NCBI RefSeq assembly: GCF_041154485.1
Contig: NZ_AP028669.1
Coordinates: 1,550,001 to 1,614,000 of the forward strand
Source: Variovorax sp. V93
Lineage (GTDB): Bacteria; Pseudomonadota; Gammaproteobacteria; Burkholderiales; Burkholderiaceae_C
DNA: 64,000 nt
Reading direction: 5' to 3'
The position numbers and the translations under genes were made by a program. How positions within the stretch are numbered: position 1 is the stretch's first letter; each line of letters begins with the position of its first letter. Below are positions 28,053 to 38,215 of this stretch, piece by piece. The notes under the pieces were generated by a model that made no database searches, was not told where the DNA came from, and worked only from the letters and a program-made list of their open reading frames with translations.

Positions 28053-28445
28053 ATGATCTACGGCATTGGTACCGACATCTGCGACCTGCGGCGCATCGCC
28101 GCAACGTTCGAGCGCCAGGGCGAGCGCTTCGCCCACCGGGTGCTCAGCGACGCCGAATTCGCGGTCTGGAAGGCCCGCAGCGAGCGTTGGCCCAAGCGCG
28201 GCCTGAGCTACCTCGCCACGCGTTTTTCCGCCAAGGAGGCCTTCAGCAAGGCCATCGGCCTGGGCATGCGCATGCCGATGAGCTGGCGCCTGTGCGAGAT
28301 CGCCAACCTGCGCAGCGGCAAACCGGTCATCGTGCTGCATGGCGAACTCAAGGAGTGGTTCGAGGCCAGAGGCCTCACGGCCCACGTCACCGTGACCGAC
28401 GAAACCGAATATGCCGCGAGCTTCGTGGTAGTGGAGAAGCCATGA
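28053..28445 (+). CDS. acpS: Holo-ACP synthase
   Basis: AcpS (130 aa) transfers 4'-phosphopantetheine from CoA to Ser37 of acyl carrier protein (acpP, 15005-15244). The Mg-binding start [14 protein letters not shown] and the second motif [15 protein letters not shown] are intact. ATG 28053 lies 13 bases after pdxJ; the stop overlaps the nagZ start (ATGA). Confidence 0.95.
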   Translation: MIYGIGTDICDLRRIAATFERQGERFAHRVLSDAEFAVWKARSERWPKRGLSYLATRFSAKEAFSKAIGLGMRMPMSWRLCEIANLRSGKPVIVLHGELKEWFEARGLTAHVTVTDETEYAASFVVVEKP

Positions 28446-29545
28446 CCGCTGGGCCCACCCGTTCCCATGCGCCGCTGATCATCGACGTGGCGGCCACCGG
28501 GCTGAACGACGCCGACCGCCGGCGCATCGCCAACCCGCTGGTCGGCGGCGTGATCCATTTCGCCCGCAACTGGCAGGACCGTGCGCAGATGGGCGCGCTC
28601 AATGCCGAGATCAAGGCGATCCGCCCCGACCTGCTGATCTGCGTGGACCACGAAGGCGGGCGCGTGCAGCGCTTTCGCACCGACGGCTTCACGCGCCTGC
28701 CTTCGATGCGCTCGCTGGGCGAGTTGTGGATGCGCGATGCCATGCGCGCGACGCAGGCCGCAACGGCCGCCGGCCAGGTGCTTGCCGCCGAACTGCGCGC
28801 CTGCGGCGTCGACTTCAGCTTTGCGCCGGTGCTCGACCTGGACTACGGCGGCAGCAGCGTGATCGGCGACCGCAGCTTCCACCGCGATCCGCGCGTGGTG
28901 GCGCTGCTGGCCAAGAGCGCGATGCACGGCATGCTGCAGATGGGCATGCGCAACTGCGGCAAGCACTTTCCGGGGCACGGCTTCGTCACCGCCGATTCGC
29001 ACGTGGAAATTCCGGTCGACCGGCGCGGCCTCAAGGCCATCCTGGCCGACGATGCGCGGCCTTACGACTGGCTCGCAGGCACGCTCACGGCGGTGATGCC
29101 GGCGCACGTGATCTATCCGAAGGTCGACAAGCGGCCCGCGGGCTTTTCGTCCAGGTGGCTCAAGGACATCCTGCGCAGCCGGCTGGCCTTCGATGGCGCC
29201 ATCTTCAGCGATGACCTGAGCATGGAAGCGGGGCGCTACATCGACGGCGAGCTGCTGAGCTATGCCGATGCCGCGCTGGCGGCGCTCGATGCGGGCTGCG
29301 ACCTGGCGATGCTGTGCAACCAGAGCATCGGCGATGGCCGGACGCTCGACGAACTGCTCGACGGCTTTGCCGCGGCGGCCAGGGCAGGGCGCTGGAAGCC
29401 CGATGCAAAGAGCGAAGCACGCCGGCGGGCGCTGCTGCCGGAAACGCCGCCGCCCGACTGGAACGCGCTGGTCGATTCGGCGGGGTACCGGCACGCGAGG
29501 CAGGAGCTCGCGCAGGCCGGGCTCGCAGCGCCGCACGGCGCCTGA
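28442..29545 (+). CDS. nagZ: Beta-N-acetylhexosaminidase NagZ
   Basis: GH3 enzyme (367 aa) of cytoplasmic cell-wall recycling; it removes GlcNAc from anhydro-muropeptides and so also shapes AmpC induction where ampC exists. The acid/base loop with [14 protein letters not shown] and the nucleophile Asp in [10 protein letters not shown] are visible, as is [10 protein letters not shown]. Length is somewhat above E. coli NagZ (341 aa). The gene overlaps acpS by 4 bases and converges with a metallopeptidase gene 7 bases away. Confidence 0.93.
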   Translation: MTAGPTRSHAPLIIDVAATGLNDADRRRIANPLVGGVIHFARNWQDRAQMGALNAEIKAIRPDLLICVDHEGGRVQRFRTDGFTRLPSMRSLGELWMRDAMRATQAATAAGQVLAAELRACGVDFSFAPVLDLDYGGSSVIGDRSFHRDPRVVALLAKSAMHGMLQMGMRNCGKHFPGHGFVTADSHVEIPVDRRGLKAILADDARPYDWLAGTLTAVMPAHVIYPKVDKRPAGFSSRWLKDILRSRLAFDGAIFSDDLSMEAGRYIDGELLSYADAALAALDAGCDLAMLCNQSIGDGRTLDELLDGFAAAARAGRWKPDAKSEARRRALLPETPPPDWNALVDSAGYRHARQELAQAGLAAPHGA

Positions 29546-29550
29546 GGGAC

Positions 29551-29565
29551 GGCTACGGCGTAGCC
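29551..29565. terminator. Hairpin at a convergent gene end, without T-tract
   Basis: GGCTAC-GGC-GTAGCC overlaps the stop codon of the minus-strand metallopeptidase gene and lies 6 bases after nagZ. It could serve both directions, but neither side has a T-run, so termination is doubtful. Confidence 0.3.
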
Positions 29566-30083
29566 GGAGCCGGCAGCGAGCTCGCCCACAGGCGCTCGCC
29601 ACCCGAATCCAGGTGCGTCAGGTACAGCCGGACGTCGAATTCGAGCCGGTGGTAGTCCGGCTCCATGTGCTCGCAGAGCGCATAGAAGCTCTTGTCATGG
29701 TCCCGCTCCTTCATGTGCGCGAGCTCATGGACCACGATCATGCGCAGCCATTCCAGCGGCACTTCCCTGAACAGGCTCGCCACCCGGATTTCGCGCTTGG
29801 TCCTGAGCTTGCTGCCCTGCACGCGCGAAACGGTGGTGTGGGTGCCGAGCGCGTTGCGGATCACATGCAGCTTGCTGTCGAACGCCACCTTGGAAAGGGG
29901 CGGGGCCTTGCGCATGAAATCGCTCTTGAGTGCGCTCACGTAGTCGTAGAGTGCACGGTCCGTCTGCACCTCGTGCAGGGGGCCGGGATAGCGCTTGCGC
30001 AGCAGGGGAGCGAGCCCTTCGGTGGCGACCAGCTGCTGCACCTGCGCCAGCAGCGCGGGTGGGTAGCCCGCGAGGTATTTCAT
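29553..30083 (-). CDS. DUF45/YgjP-type zinc metallopeptidase
   Basis: A 176-aa protein with the zinc-binding motif VVHELAHMKERDHDKSFY and the downstream ligand region CEHMEPDYH, as in the YgjP/SprT-like DUF45 peptidases. The protein is soluble, with no signal peptide or span. Its natural substrate is unknown. ATG 30083 overlaps the stop of the Hsp70-like gene (ATGA), which itself overlaps lysS, so all three are probably translated from one mRNA. Similar peptidases elsewhere are associated with restriction enzymes or are stand-alone. Confidence 0.85.
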   Translation of the reverse strand: MKYLAGYPPALLAQVQQLVATEGLAPLLRKRYPGPLHEVQTDRALYDYVSALKSDFMRKAPPLSKVAFDSKLHVIRNALGTHTTVSRVQGSKLRTKREIRVASLFREVPLEWLRMIVVHELAHMKERDHDKSFYALCEHMEPDYHRLEFDVRLYLTHLDSGGERLWASSLPAPATP

Positions 30084-31342
30084 GCCACCGGTCCCGCGCA
30101 GGCGAGCCCGGTCGCCACGCCGCCGAACAGGTCGCCCTCGACGAGGGTCACGCCTGCGAAGCTCCTGCGCAAGGCCTGCTGGAACGGCCGCAGCGCCGAG
30201 GAGCCGCCCGTCAGGTAAATCGCGTCGAGGTCGCCGCTGCGCAGCCCGGCGCGCTTGACGCAGGCATGCGCGCAGGCAATCACGTTCTCGAGCAGCGGAG
30301 AAAGCTGCTGCGCCATGTCGGCGGGCGAGAGCGAGGCGGCCAGGCCCGGCTCGGCGCACGAGAGGTCGATGGCGGTGGCCGCATCGTTCACCGAGGCATC
30401 GATCTTCGCCTGCTCGACCTCGCTCGCGATGCGGTGGCCGTGCCGCTCTTCGAGCACCGTCATCAGCCGGTCGTGCAGCCGCGTGTCGCTGTAGCTGGTG
30501 CGCAGGTCCTTCGCCTGCCGCACCGCCTTGGCGGCATAGAGCCAGTTGATCAGGTGCCAGGACGAAAGCTCGAAGAACACCTTGCTCGGCACTTCGCGCC
30601 CCTGCGCGCCCGTATGGCGAAAGCCGAATTCCGGCATGACGCGGTCGAGGTTGAGGCGCTGGTCGAAGTCGGTGCCGCCAATGTGCACGCCGCTGGTGGC
30701 CAGCACGTCGCTGCTGCGGTCCTCGCGCGCGGCGCGGTCGGGGCCCACGCGCACGACGGTGAAGTCGGAGGTGCCGCCGCCAACGTCGACGATCAGCACC
30801 AGCGACTCCTTCGCGATGCGCTGTTCGTAGTCGAAGGCCGCGGCAATCGGCTCGAGCTGAAAGGCGATGTCGCGGAAGCCGGCCGCGCGGGCCGCGTGGC
30901 GCAGGCTTTCTTCGGCGCGCTCGTCGCGTTTGGAATCGTCATCGACAAAGTGCACGGGCCGGCCAATCACCACGCGCTCGGGCACCCGGCTCAATTCGCG
31001 GCCCGCGCGCACCGCGAGCTCGCGCAGGAAGCGCGCGATGATGTCCTCGAAGCTCACGAGGCCGTCGTAGATGGCCGTTTTCTCCTGCATCAGCGCGCTG
31101 CCGAGCAGGCTCTTGAGCGAGCGCATCAGGCGGCCTTCGACGCCCGCAAGGTAGAGCGCCACCGCCTCGCGGCCGAAATGCGTCGTGCGGTCTTCGGCGT
31201 TGAAGAAGATCGCGGTCGGCAGCGTGGTGGCCGCGCCTTCGATGGGCAGCAGCCGGGCCGCGCCGTCGACCCGGCAGGCCACGGCGGAATTGGAGGTGCC
31301 GAAGTCGATGCCGATCGTCGGCAGCGACGACGGTGACTTCAC
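30080..31342 (-). CDS. Hsp70-family protein, YegD-like (no substrate-binding domain)
   Basis: A 420-aa actin/Hsp70-fold ATPase. The phosphate 1 loop TIGIDFGTSNSAVA, phosphate 2 VDVGGGTSDFTVV and the adenosine motif YLTGGSSALRPF are all present. The protein ends after the nucleotide-binding domain, so the peptide-binding domain of DnaK is missing; E. coli YegD has the same layout. An insertion of basic helices (about residues 255-330) is additional. The start is uncertain: GTG 31342 has AGGGA at a good 9 bases, whereas TTG 31348 overlaps the lysS stop. The role is unknown. Confidence 0.88.
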   Translation of the reverse strand: MKSPSSLPTIGIDFGTSNSAVACRVDGAARLLPIEGAATTLPTAIFFNAEDRTTHFGREAVALYLAGVEGRLMRSLKSLLGSALMQEKTAIYDGLVSFEDIIARFLRELAVRAGRELSRVPERVVIGRPVHFVDDDSKRDERAEESLRHAARAAGFRDIAFQLEPIAAAFDYEQRIAKESLVLIVDVGGGTSDFTVVRVGPDRAAREDRSSDVLATSGVHIGGTDFDQRLNLDRVMPEFGFRHTGAQGREVPSKVFFELSSWHLINWLYAAKAVRQAKDLRTSYSDTRLHDRLMTVLEERHGHRIASEVEQAKIDASVNDAATAIDLSCAEPGLAASLSPADMAQQLSPLLENVIACAHACVKRAGLRSGDLDAIYLTGGSSALRPFQQALRRSFAGVTLVEGDLFGGVATGLACAGPVA

Positions 31343-31344
31343 GC

Positions 31345-32907
31345 TCAAGATTCCCTGCGCAGCGCCGGGAACAGGATCACGTCGCGGATGCTCGGCGAAT
31401 CGGTCAGCAGCATCATCAGCCGGTCGATGCCGATGCCGCAGCCACCGGTGGGCGGCATGCCGTACTCGAGCGCACGCACGAAGTCGTGGTCGTAGAACAT
31501 GGCTTCGTCGTCGCCGCTGTCCTTGGCGGCCACCTGCGCGTTGAAGCGCGCGGCCTGGTCCTCGGCGTCGTTGAGCTCGCTGAAGCCGTTGCCGAACTCG
31601 CGGCCCGTGATGTAGAGCTCGAAGCGCTCGGTGACCTCGGGGCGCTCGTCGTTGGCGCGCGCCAGCGGCGAGATCTCGGTCGGGTGCTCCATGATGAAGG
31701 TCGGCTGCCAGAGCTTCTCTTCCACCGTCTCTTCGAAGTACATCACCTGCAGGCTGGCGAGGCTGCGCTGCGAGAGCTTGTCCTTCTCTTCGTTCAAGCC
31801 GAGCTTGCGCAGCGCGTTGACGAGCCAGGCGCTGTCGTCGACGCCGGTGCTGGCGTCCGTGTACTTGAGGATGGCTTCGCGGATCGTCAGACGCTCGAAG
31901 GGCTGCGTCAGGTCGACCGGCTTGCCCTGGTAGGTGAGCTGCTGCGTGCCCACGGCCTTGTCGGCGATGGTGCGGATCAGCGTCTCGGTGAAGTCCATCA
32001 GGTCGCGGTAGTTCCAGTAGGCCGCGTAGAACTCCATCATCGTGAACTCGGGGTTGTGCCGCACCGAGATGCCCTCGTTGCGGTAGCTCCGGTTGATCTC
32101 GAACACGCGCTCGAAGCCGCCGACGATCAGGCGCTTGAGATACAGCTCGGGCGCGATGCGCAGGAACATCTCCTGGTCGAGCGCGTTGTGGTGCGTCTTG
32201 AAGGGCTTGGCATTGGCGCCGCCGGGAATCGGGTGCAGCATCGGCGTCTCGACTTCGAGGAAGCCGTGGGCCACCATGAACTCGCGCAGCGCGCTCACGG
32301 CCTTGCTGCGCGCGGTGAAGCGCACGCGGGCGGTTTCGTCGGTGATCAGGTCGACGTAGCGCTGGCGGTACTTCTGCTCCTGGTCGGCCATGCCGTGGAA
32401 CTTGTCGGGCAGCGGGCGCAGGCTCTTGGTGAGCAGGCGCAGCCTGGTGACCTTGACCGACAGCTCGCCGGTCTTGGTCTTCATCAGCGTGCCCTCGGCG
32501 CCCACGATGTCGCCCAGGTCCCAGCGCTTGAACTCGGCGTAGGCCTCTTCGCCGATGGCATCGCGCGTGACGTAGAGCTGGATGCGGCTGGTCGCGTCCT
32601 GCACGGTGGCGAAGCTGGCCTTGCCCATCACGCGCTTGAGCATCATGCGGCCGGCCACGCTCACGGCGATGGCCTGCGCCTCGAGGGCTTCGGCATCGGC
32701 GGCGCCATGCGCCTCGATCAGCGCGGCGGCGCGGTGGCCCGGCTTGAAGTCGTTCGGGAACGCGACCCCCTTGCCCTCGGCCTGGGCGGCGCGCATCAGC
32801 TTGAGCTTTTCGCGGCGCTCCGCGATGAGCTGGTTGTCGTCGACGGCGGGCGCGGCGGCGGGAGCCGCGGCGGGCGTGGGAATGGAGGGGATCAGGTGGT
32901 CGGACAT
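31345..32907 (-). CDS. lysS: Lysyl-tRNA synthetase, class II
   Basis: LysRS (520 aa) charges tRNA-Lys. The N-terminal OB anticodon-binding domain (about residues 82-180) is preceded by an Ala/Pro-rich tail of about 25 residues. Class II motifs are motif 2 [20 protein letters not shown] and motif 3 [17 protein letters not shown] 32907 is preferred over an upstream start that adds 12 unconserved residues. A TAAAAT at 32955-32950 could be its -10 box. It leads an overlapping unit with the Hsp70-like and metallopeptidase genes. Confidence 0.96.
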   Translation of the reverse strand: MSDHLIPSIPTPAAAPAAAPAVDDNQLIAERREKLKLMRAAQAEGKGVAFPNDFKPGHRAAALIEAHGAADAEALEAQAIAVSVAGRMMLKRVMGKASFATVQDATSRIQLYVTRDAIGEEAYAEFKRWDLGDIVGAEGTLMKTKTGELSVKVTRLRLLTKSLRPLPDKFHGMADQEQKYRQRYVDLITDETARVRFTARSKAVSALREFMVAHGFLEVETPMLHPIPGGANAKPFKTHHNALDQEMFLRIAPELYLKRLIVGGFERVFEINRSYRNEGISVRHNPEFTMMEFYAAYWNYRDLMDFTETLIRTIADKAVGTQQLTYQGKPVDLTQPFERLTIREAILKYTDASTGVDDSAWLVNALRKLGLNEEKDKLSQRSLASLQVMYFEETVEEKLWQPTFIMEHPTEISPLARANDERPEVTERFELYITGREFGNGFSELNDAEDQAARFNAQVAAKDSGDDEAMFYDHDFVRALEYGMPPTGGCGIGIDRLMMLLTDSPSIRDVILFPALRRES

Positions 32908-32949
32908 GAAGAGCGGGTGGGGGCGCAACAAAAGCGAGCGCAACCGGGC

Positions 32950-32955
32950 ATTTTA
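32950..32955 (-). promoter_or_regulatory. Candidate -10 box of lysS
   Basis: Minus strand CGGCTAAAATGCC contains TAAAAT at 32955-32950. The start of transcription would be about 32943, leaving a leader near 36 bases. No good -35 is seen. The same GGCTAAAAT form occurs before acpP. Confidence 0.45.
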
Positions 32956-33010
32956 GCCGATCGGGTGCAAACGGAACCGGCCTCCAGTGCCCGCCAATCC
33001 TGCGCGAAAC

Positions 33011-33027
33011 GCTATGAAAGAAGTAGC
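33011..33027. repeat. Degenerate ATAGC-type palindromic repeat, copy 4
   Basis: GCTATGAAAGAAGTAGC has arms GCTA(T/C) ... GTAGC; on the minus strand it reads GCTACTTCTTTCATAGC. It lies just past the LON-domain gene stop in the lysS promoter interval. Confidence 0.35.
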
Positions 33028-33030
33028 AAT

Positions 33031-33678
33031 CTATTCAGTGATGCCCGCACGTGCCAGCAGATCGCTGACCAGTTCGAGCCGCATCAGCGGACTGTCGAGT
33101 TCCATGAGCCGCTGCCGCAGTTCGAGCTGCATGGGCACCAGTTCGCACCAGCGGTTGGCCACCCAGCCGCAATCGTCGAAGCGGTAGGGCTCGCCGATGG
33201 GCAGGCGCAGGGCCTCGGCGCCCTGTACGTGGCGGCGTTCTTCGAGGGTGTCGACGAGGCGCCGCAGCGCCGTGGCGGTGTGCTGGAGGTCGCCTGGAAT
33301 TTCGAGCGCGGTGTCTTCGGCCATGGCTTCCACTTCGGCAACCCACAAGCCGTATTTCTGCAGTTCGGCGGCGCGGACCCGGAAGCGCTGCGTGCCGACG
33401 CACTCGATCTGCAGCAGGCCGCTCTGCGGCGAGTCGAATTCGCGGATGACCGCCAGCGTGCCGACGGCTGCGAAGCTCTCCGCCTCGGCGCCGGCCTTGC
33501 GCACTTCGCTGCCGCTCGTGAGGCTGACCACGCCGAAGGGGGCGCCGGCCTTGCGGCATTTGCCGATCATGTCGAGATAACGCACCTCGAAAATGCGCAG
33601 TGGAAGCACGCCGTCCGGAAACAGAACGGTGCCGAGCGGGAACAATGGCAGTGAATGCAAAAGGGGCTGTGTCGTCAT
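33031..33678 (-). CDS. Stand-alone LON substrate-binding domain protein
   Basis: A 215-aa protein consisting of a LON N-terminal (LonN/PUA-like) domain: LPLFPLGTVLFPDGVLPLRI and FEVRYLDMIGKC open the domain, and the helical end is RLELVSDLLARAG. No ATPase or protease domain is present, so it is not a Lon protease. In other bacteria such short proteins are of unknown function. ATG 33678 is chosen because AAGG lies 8 bases upstream and the domain starts shortly after; three in-frame ATGs further upstream are possible. It is divergent from the YggT-family gene. Confidence 0.82.
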   Translation of the reverse strand: MTTQPLLHSLPLFPLGTVLFPDGVLPLRIFEVRYLDMIGKCRKAGAPFGVVSLTSGSEVRKAGAEAESFAAVGTLAVIREFDSPQSGLLQIECVGTQRFRVRAAELQKYGLWVAEVEAMAEDTALEIPGDLQHTATALRRLVDTLEERRHVQGAEALRLPIGEPYRFDDCGWVANRWCELVPMQLELRQRLMELDSPLMRLELVSDLLARAGITE

Positions 33679-33727
33679 CAAGGAACCTTGCATGGCTATC
33701 ATCGCATTCCCCTCACGACCACGCCCC

Positions 33728-34288
33728 ATGCTCTACCAGATCCCCTCGTTCCTTCTCGACGTGATCGTCGGCCTGCTCGGCGGCGCCTGCCTGCTGCGCC
33801 TTTACATGCAGTACCACCGCGTGCCTTTCGGCAATCCGCTCGGGCGCTTCATCTTCGCGATCACCGACTGGATCGTGCTGCCGCTGCGCCGCATCGTGCC
33901 GCCGGTGAAGCGCTGGGACCTGGCGAGCGCCATTGCGGCCTGGCTGCTCGTGCTGGCGAAGTTCCTGCTGCTGTGGCTCTTGATCGGCAACCTGGGGCGG
34001 ATCGCCGCCTTGCCGCTGGTTTCGCTGGTGGGGCTGCTGCAGCTCGCGGTTTCTGGCCTCACGGCGCTGCTGGTGGTCTATGCCGTGCTGTCGTGGATAC
34101 CGGGCGCGTCGCCGATGCTGCTCGACCTCATTTCCCGGCTGGCCGAACCGCTGGTGCGGCCGTTTCGGCGGTTCATTCCGCTGATCGGCGGCGTGGACCT
34201 GTCGCCCCTGGCCGCCATCGTGGTGCTGCAGGTGATTGCGATCGTGCTGGGCAACCTGCTGGTCTGGGCTTACCGGCTGGGCGCCTGA
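33728..34288 (+). CDS. YggT-family integral membrane protein
   Basis: A 186-aa protein made of two YggT repeats, each with hydrophobic spans around a conserved amphipathic segment: the first has TDWIVLPLRRIVPPVKR, the second RLAEPLVRPFRRFIPLIGG. Four to five spans are predicted. YggT proteins are linked to osmotic tolerance and to cell-division or FtsZ-associated clusters in other groups; no specific role can be inferred here. ATG 33728. It converges with accD, 12 bases apart. Confidence 0.85.
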   Translation: MLYQIPSFLLDVIVGLLGGACLLRLYMQYHRVPFGNPLGRFIFAITDWIVLPLRRIVPPVKRWDLASAIAAWLLVLAKFLLLWLLIGNLGRIAALPLVSLVGLLQLAVSGLTALLVVYAVLSWIPGASPMLLDLISRLAEPLVRPFRRFIPLIGGVDLSPLAAIVVLQVIAIVLGNLLVWAYRLGA

Positions 34289-34300
34289 GCGATCTCCTGG

Positions 34301-35173
34301 TCAGCTGACTGCGTCGGCCGGCTGGCGCAGCAGCATCGCGAGGGTGCTCGCAATGGTCTTGCGCAACTCGCGGCGGTCGCTGATGAAGTCGATTGCGCCC
34401 TTGGTCTGCAGGAACTCTGCGCGCTGGAAGCCTTCGGGCAGCGTCACGCGCACGGTCGATTCGATCACGCGCGGGCCGGCAAAGCCAATCAGCGCCTTGG
34501 GTTCTGCAATGACCACGTCGCCCACGAAGGCGAAGCCGGCCGAGACGCCGCCCATGGTCGGGTCGGTCAGCACGCTGATGTAGGGCAGGCCCTTCTTCGC
34601 GAGGCGGGTGAGCGCAGCGTTGGTCTTGGCCATCTGCATCAGCGACAGCAGGCCTTCCTGCATGCGCGCACCGCCCGTGGCGGTGAAGCAGATGAACGGC
34701 ACCTTCTGCTCGATGGCGGTCTCGACGCCGCGCACGAAGCGCTCGCCGACCACGCTGCCCATGGAGCCGCCCATGAACTCGAATTCGAAGCAGGCCACGA
34801 CCACACTGATGCTGTGGACCGAGCCGCCCATGACGACCAGGGCGTCGGTCTCGCCGGTGTTCTCCAGCGCTTCCTTGAGCCGTTCGGGGTACTTGCGGCT
34901 GTCCTTGAACTTGAGCGCGTCGACCGGCAGCACTTCCTGTCCCACTTCGTAGCGGCCTTCGGCGTCGAGGAAGGCGTCGAGCCGCGCGCGGGCGCCGATG
35001 CGGTGGTGGTGGCTGCAGCTCGGGCAGACGTTCTGGTTGTGTTCGAGGTCAGTCTTGTAGAGAACGGTCTCGCAGGCGGGGCACTTGATCCACAGGCCCT
35101 CGGGCACCTGGCGGCGCTCCGACGGGTCGGTTTGTGCGATCTTGGCGGGTAGCAGTTTTTCAAGCCAGCTCAT
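34301..35173 (-). CDS. accD: Acetyl-CoA carboxylase carboxyltransferase subunit beta
   Basis: AccD (290 aa), the zinc-containing half of the carboxyltransferase that makes malonyl-CoA. The four-Cys zinc ribbon is C31-x2-C34 and C50-x2-C53, and the crotonase-fold core includes [18 protein letters not shown] and [23 protein letters not shown] 35173 has GGAG 8 bases upstream. On the minus strand the leader has a perfect hairpin AGGAAGG/CCTTCCT at 35191-35207. It follows trpA as in many beta- and gammaproteobacteria, but folC, its usual next neighbour, is absent here. Confidence 0.96.
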   Translation of the reverse strand: MSWLEKLLPAKIAQTDPSERRQVPEGLWIKCPACETVLYKTDLEHNQNVCPSCSHHHRIGARARLDAFLDAEGRYEVGQEVLPVDALKFKDSRKYPERLKEALENTGETDALVVMGGSVHSISVVVACFEFEFMGGSMGSVVGERFVRGVETAIEQKVPFICFTATGGARMQEGLLSLMQMAKTNAALTRLAKKGLPYISVLTDPTMGGVSAGFAFVGDVVIAEPKALIGFAGPRVIESTVRVTLPEGFQRAEFLQTKGAIDFISDRRELRKTIASTLAMLLRQPADAVS

Positions 35174-35190
35174 AGGACTCCGAATTTTTC

Positions 35191-35207
35191 AGGAAGGATG
35201 CCTTCCT
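35191..35207 (-). promoter_or_regulatory. Hairpin in the accD leader
   Basis: AGGAAGG-ATG-CCTTCCT is a perfect 7-bp inverted repeat ending 18 bases before the accD start codon. On the minus strand it is followed by GAAAAATTC, not a T-run, so a terminator is unlikely; an effect on translation or mRNA stability is possible. Confidence 0.4.
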
Positions 35208-35215
35208 GACGATTA

Positions 35216-35256
35216 GCTCCCTCCCCCGCGTGCGGGAGAGGGGCTGGGGGTGAGGG
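35216..35256. repeat. GC-rich dispersed-type repeat between trpA and accD
   Basis: GCTCCCTCCCCCGCGTGCGG continuing GAGAGGGGCTGGGGGTGAGG has hairpin arms around GT and the GGGGTGAGGG tail. I recall very similar CCCTCACCCC...CTCTCCC elements scattered in proteobacterial genomes, often at gene ends. It fills most of the trpA-accD gap. Confidence 0.6.
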
Positions 35257-35265
35257 GCAGCGTGA

Positions 35266-36194
35266 TTATCGGCCAGCCGCGTTCTTGGGGGTAGCCGCCG
35301 GCAGCGCGTCCAGCGCCTCCCGGATGCCGGCCAGGAATTCGCGCACCGCGGGCACCACCTTCTCGCGCGGCTGTCCGTCAATCAGCTGGATGATCTTCGT
35401 GCCGATCACGACCGCATCGGCGGCCGAACCCACGGCCTGGGCGGTGCGCGCGTCGCGGATGCCGAAGCCCACGCCCACCGGAATGCTCACGTGCTCGCGG
35501 ATGCGCGGGATCATCTGGCCGACCGCTTCGGTGTCGAGGTGGCCGGCGCCCGTCACGCCCTTGAGCGACACGTAGTAGACATAGCCGCTCGCGATGCGCG
35601 CGACCTGCGCCATGCGCTCGCTGGTGCTGGTGGGGGCGAGCAGGAAGATCAGGTCGATGCCCGCGGCCTTGAGGTCGGCGGCGAAAGCCTCGCACTCCTC
35701 GGGCGGGTAGTCGACCACCAGCAGGCCGTCGACGCCCGCGGCCGATGCGTCGCGGATGAAGGCTTTCTTTCCGTGCACGAGGTCGTAGCGCTCGACCGGG
35801 TTCGCGTAGCCCATCAGCACCACGGGCGTGGTCGCGTCCTTCTGGCGGAAGGCGGCCACCATGGCGAGCACCTGCTTCATGCCGACGCCAAGGGCCAGCG
35901 CGGCCTCACCGGCCTTCTGGATCACCGGGCCGTCGGCCATCGGGTCGGAAAACGGCACGCCGAGCTCGATCACGTCGGCGCCCGCCTCGACCATGCCGTG
36001 CATCAGCTCGGGCGTGATGTCGGCAAAGGGGAAGCCGGCCGTGACGTAGGGAATCAGGGCCCTGCGGCCTTGCGACTGGAGTGTCTTGAAGGTAGCGGCA
36101 ATGCGGCCGGTACGGGCCCCCACGCTTGCCACTTCGTGTGCTGCGCTGCCCCCCGAGGGGGCGTTCGCACCTTGGAGCGGTCCTGCGGTGCTCA

Positions 36195-36195
<1 letters not shown>
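35266..36195 (-). CDS. trpA: Tryptophan synthase alpha chain
   Basis: TrpA (309 aa as read) cleaves indole-3-glycerol phosphate and passes indole to TrpB. Catalytic E77 ([10 protein letters not shown]) and D88 (MADGP) sit exactly 28 residues later than E49/D60 of E. coli, so the protein has a 28-residue N-terminal extension. That extension ([20 protein letters not shown]) is encoded by a repeat-like element at 36113-36192. ATG 36195 overlaps the trpB stop (ATGA); a GTG at 36123 would give the normal-length protein [12 protein letters not shown]. Either is possible; ATG is chosen for the coupling. Confidence 0.92.
36113..36192. repeat. REP-like element forming the 5' end of trpA
   Basis: The stretch contains a GCCCCC-CGA-GGGGGC hairpin (36148-36162) within CTTCGTGTGCTGCGCTGCCC and ends with CTTGGAGCGGTCCTGCGG. 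I recall near-identical sequences as repeated elements in Variovorax and Acidovorax. It lies exactly at the trpB-trpA junction and is open in the trpA frame. Confidence 0.6.
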
Positions 36196-37472
<1,277 letters not shown>

Positions 37473-37519
37473 GGTTCTCGATCGGTGGGCCGCAGCCCGA
37501 CATCGATCGGCTGCGGCGG

Positions 37520-38215
37520 CTAGCTGGAGAAGGACGCGTCGGCCGCCCTGACGGCTGCGACGAATTGCCGGATCTTGCCGGCGTCCTTCAGGCCCTTGTT
37601 CCCGGGACCGTCGATTTCGACGCCCGAGCTCACATCAACGGACAGCGTCTTGCAGCGCGTCCGCAGGATGCGAATGCCATCGCTCACGTTTGCAGGTGTG
37701 AGCCCACCACTCAAGACGAGGTGAGCGTCGACGGCGGGTGGAAGAAGTGACCAATCGAATGCCTTGCCGCCACCGCCATAACCTTCGACATGGGCGTCGA
37801 GCAGGATGGCCTGGGCGTGGGAGTAATCGGACGCGTATTTTACGAGGTCGAAGCCCGCTCCGGCGGCGCCCAGCGGAATACGGGCCGCGCGCATGTAGCG
37901 AAAGCGCCCCGGGCCGGTGGCCTGCTCGCACTGTTCGGGCGTTTCTTCGCCGTGGAACTGCGCGATCGCGCCCTTCATGCGCGAGAGGGCTGCTATGACT
38001 TTGGAAGCATCCTCGTTCACGAACAGCAGCACCGGCGTGATGAAGGGCGGCAGGCGGGAGGCGAGTTCGGCGGCGCGCTCGGCCGTCACGGCGCGGGGGC
38101 TTTTCGCGTAGAGCACGAAGCCGATGGCATCGGCGCCGGCCTCGATGGCGGCATCCACGTCGGCCTCGCGCGTGAGGCCGCAGATCTTGATGCGGGTGCG
38201 GGGAGCGGCAGTCAT
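37520..38215 (-). CDS. trpF: Phosphoribosylanthranilate isomerase
   Basis: TrpF (231 aa), an eight-stranded barrel carrying out the Amadori rearrangement in tryptophan synthesis. The catalytic Cys is C12 in IKICGLT; the late catalytic Asp lies in [10 protein letters not shown]; the GGG motif of the phosphate site is in [13 protein letters not shown] 38215 overlaps the truA stop (ATGA). Confidence 0.95.
   Translation of the reverse strand: MTAAPRTRIKICGLTREADVDAAIEAGADAIGFVLYAKSPRAVTAERAAELASRLPPFITPVLLFVNEDASKVIAALSRMKGAIAQFHGEETPEQCEQATGPGRFRYMRAARIPLGAAGAGFDLVKYASDYSHAQAILLDAHVEGYGGGGKAFDWSLLPPAVDAHLVLSGGLTPANVSDGIRILRTRCKTLSVDVSSGVEIDGPGNKGLKDAGKIRQFVAAVRAADASFSS

Noticed and set aside
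30080..31342. DnaK
   Set aside because: Too short, lacks the substrate-binding domain and has insertions; it fits YegD-like Hsp70 instead.
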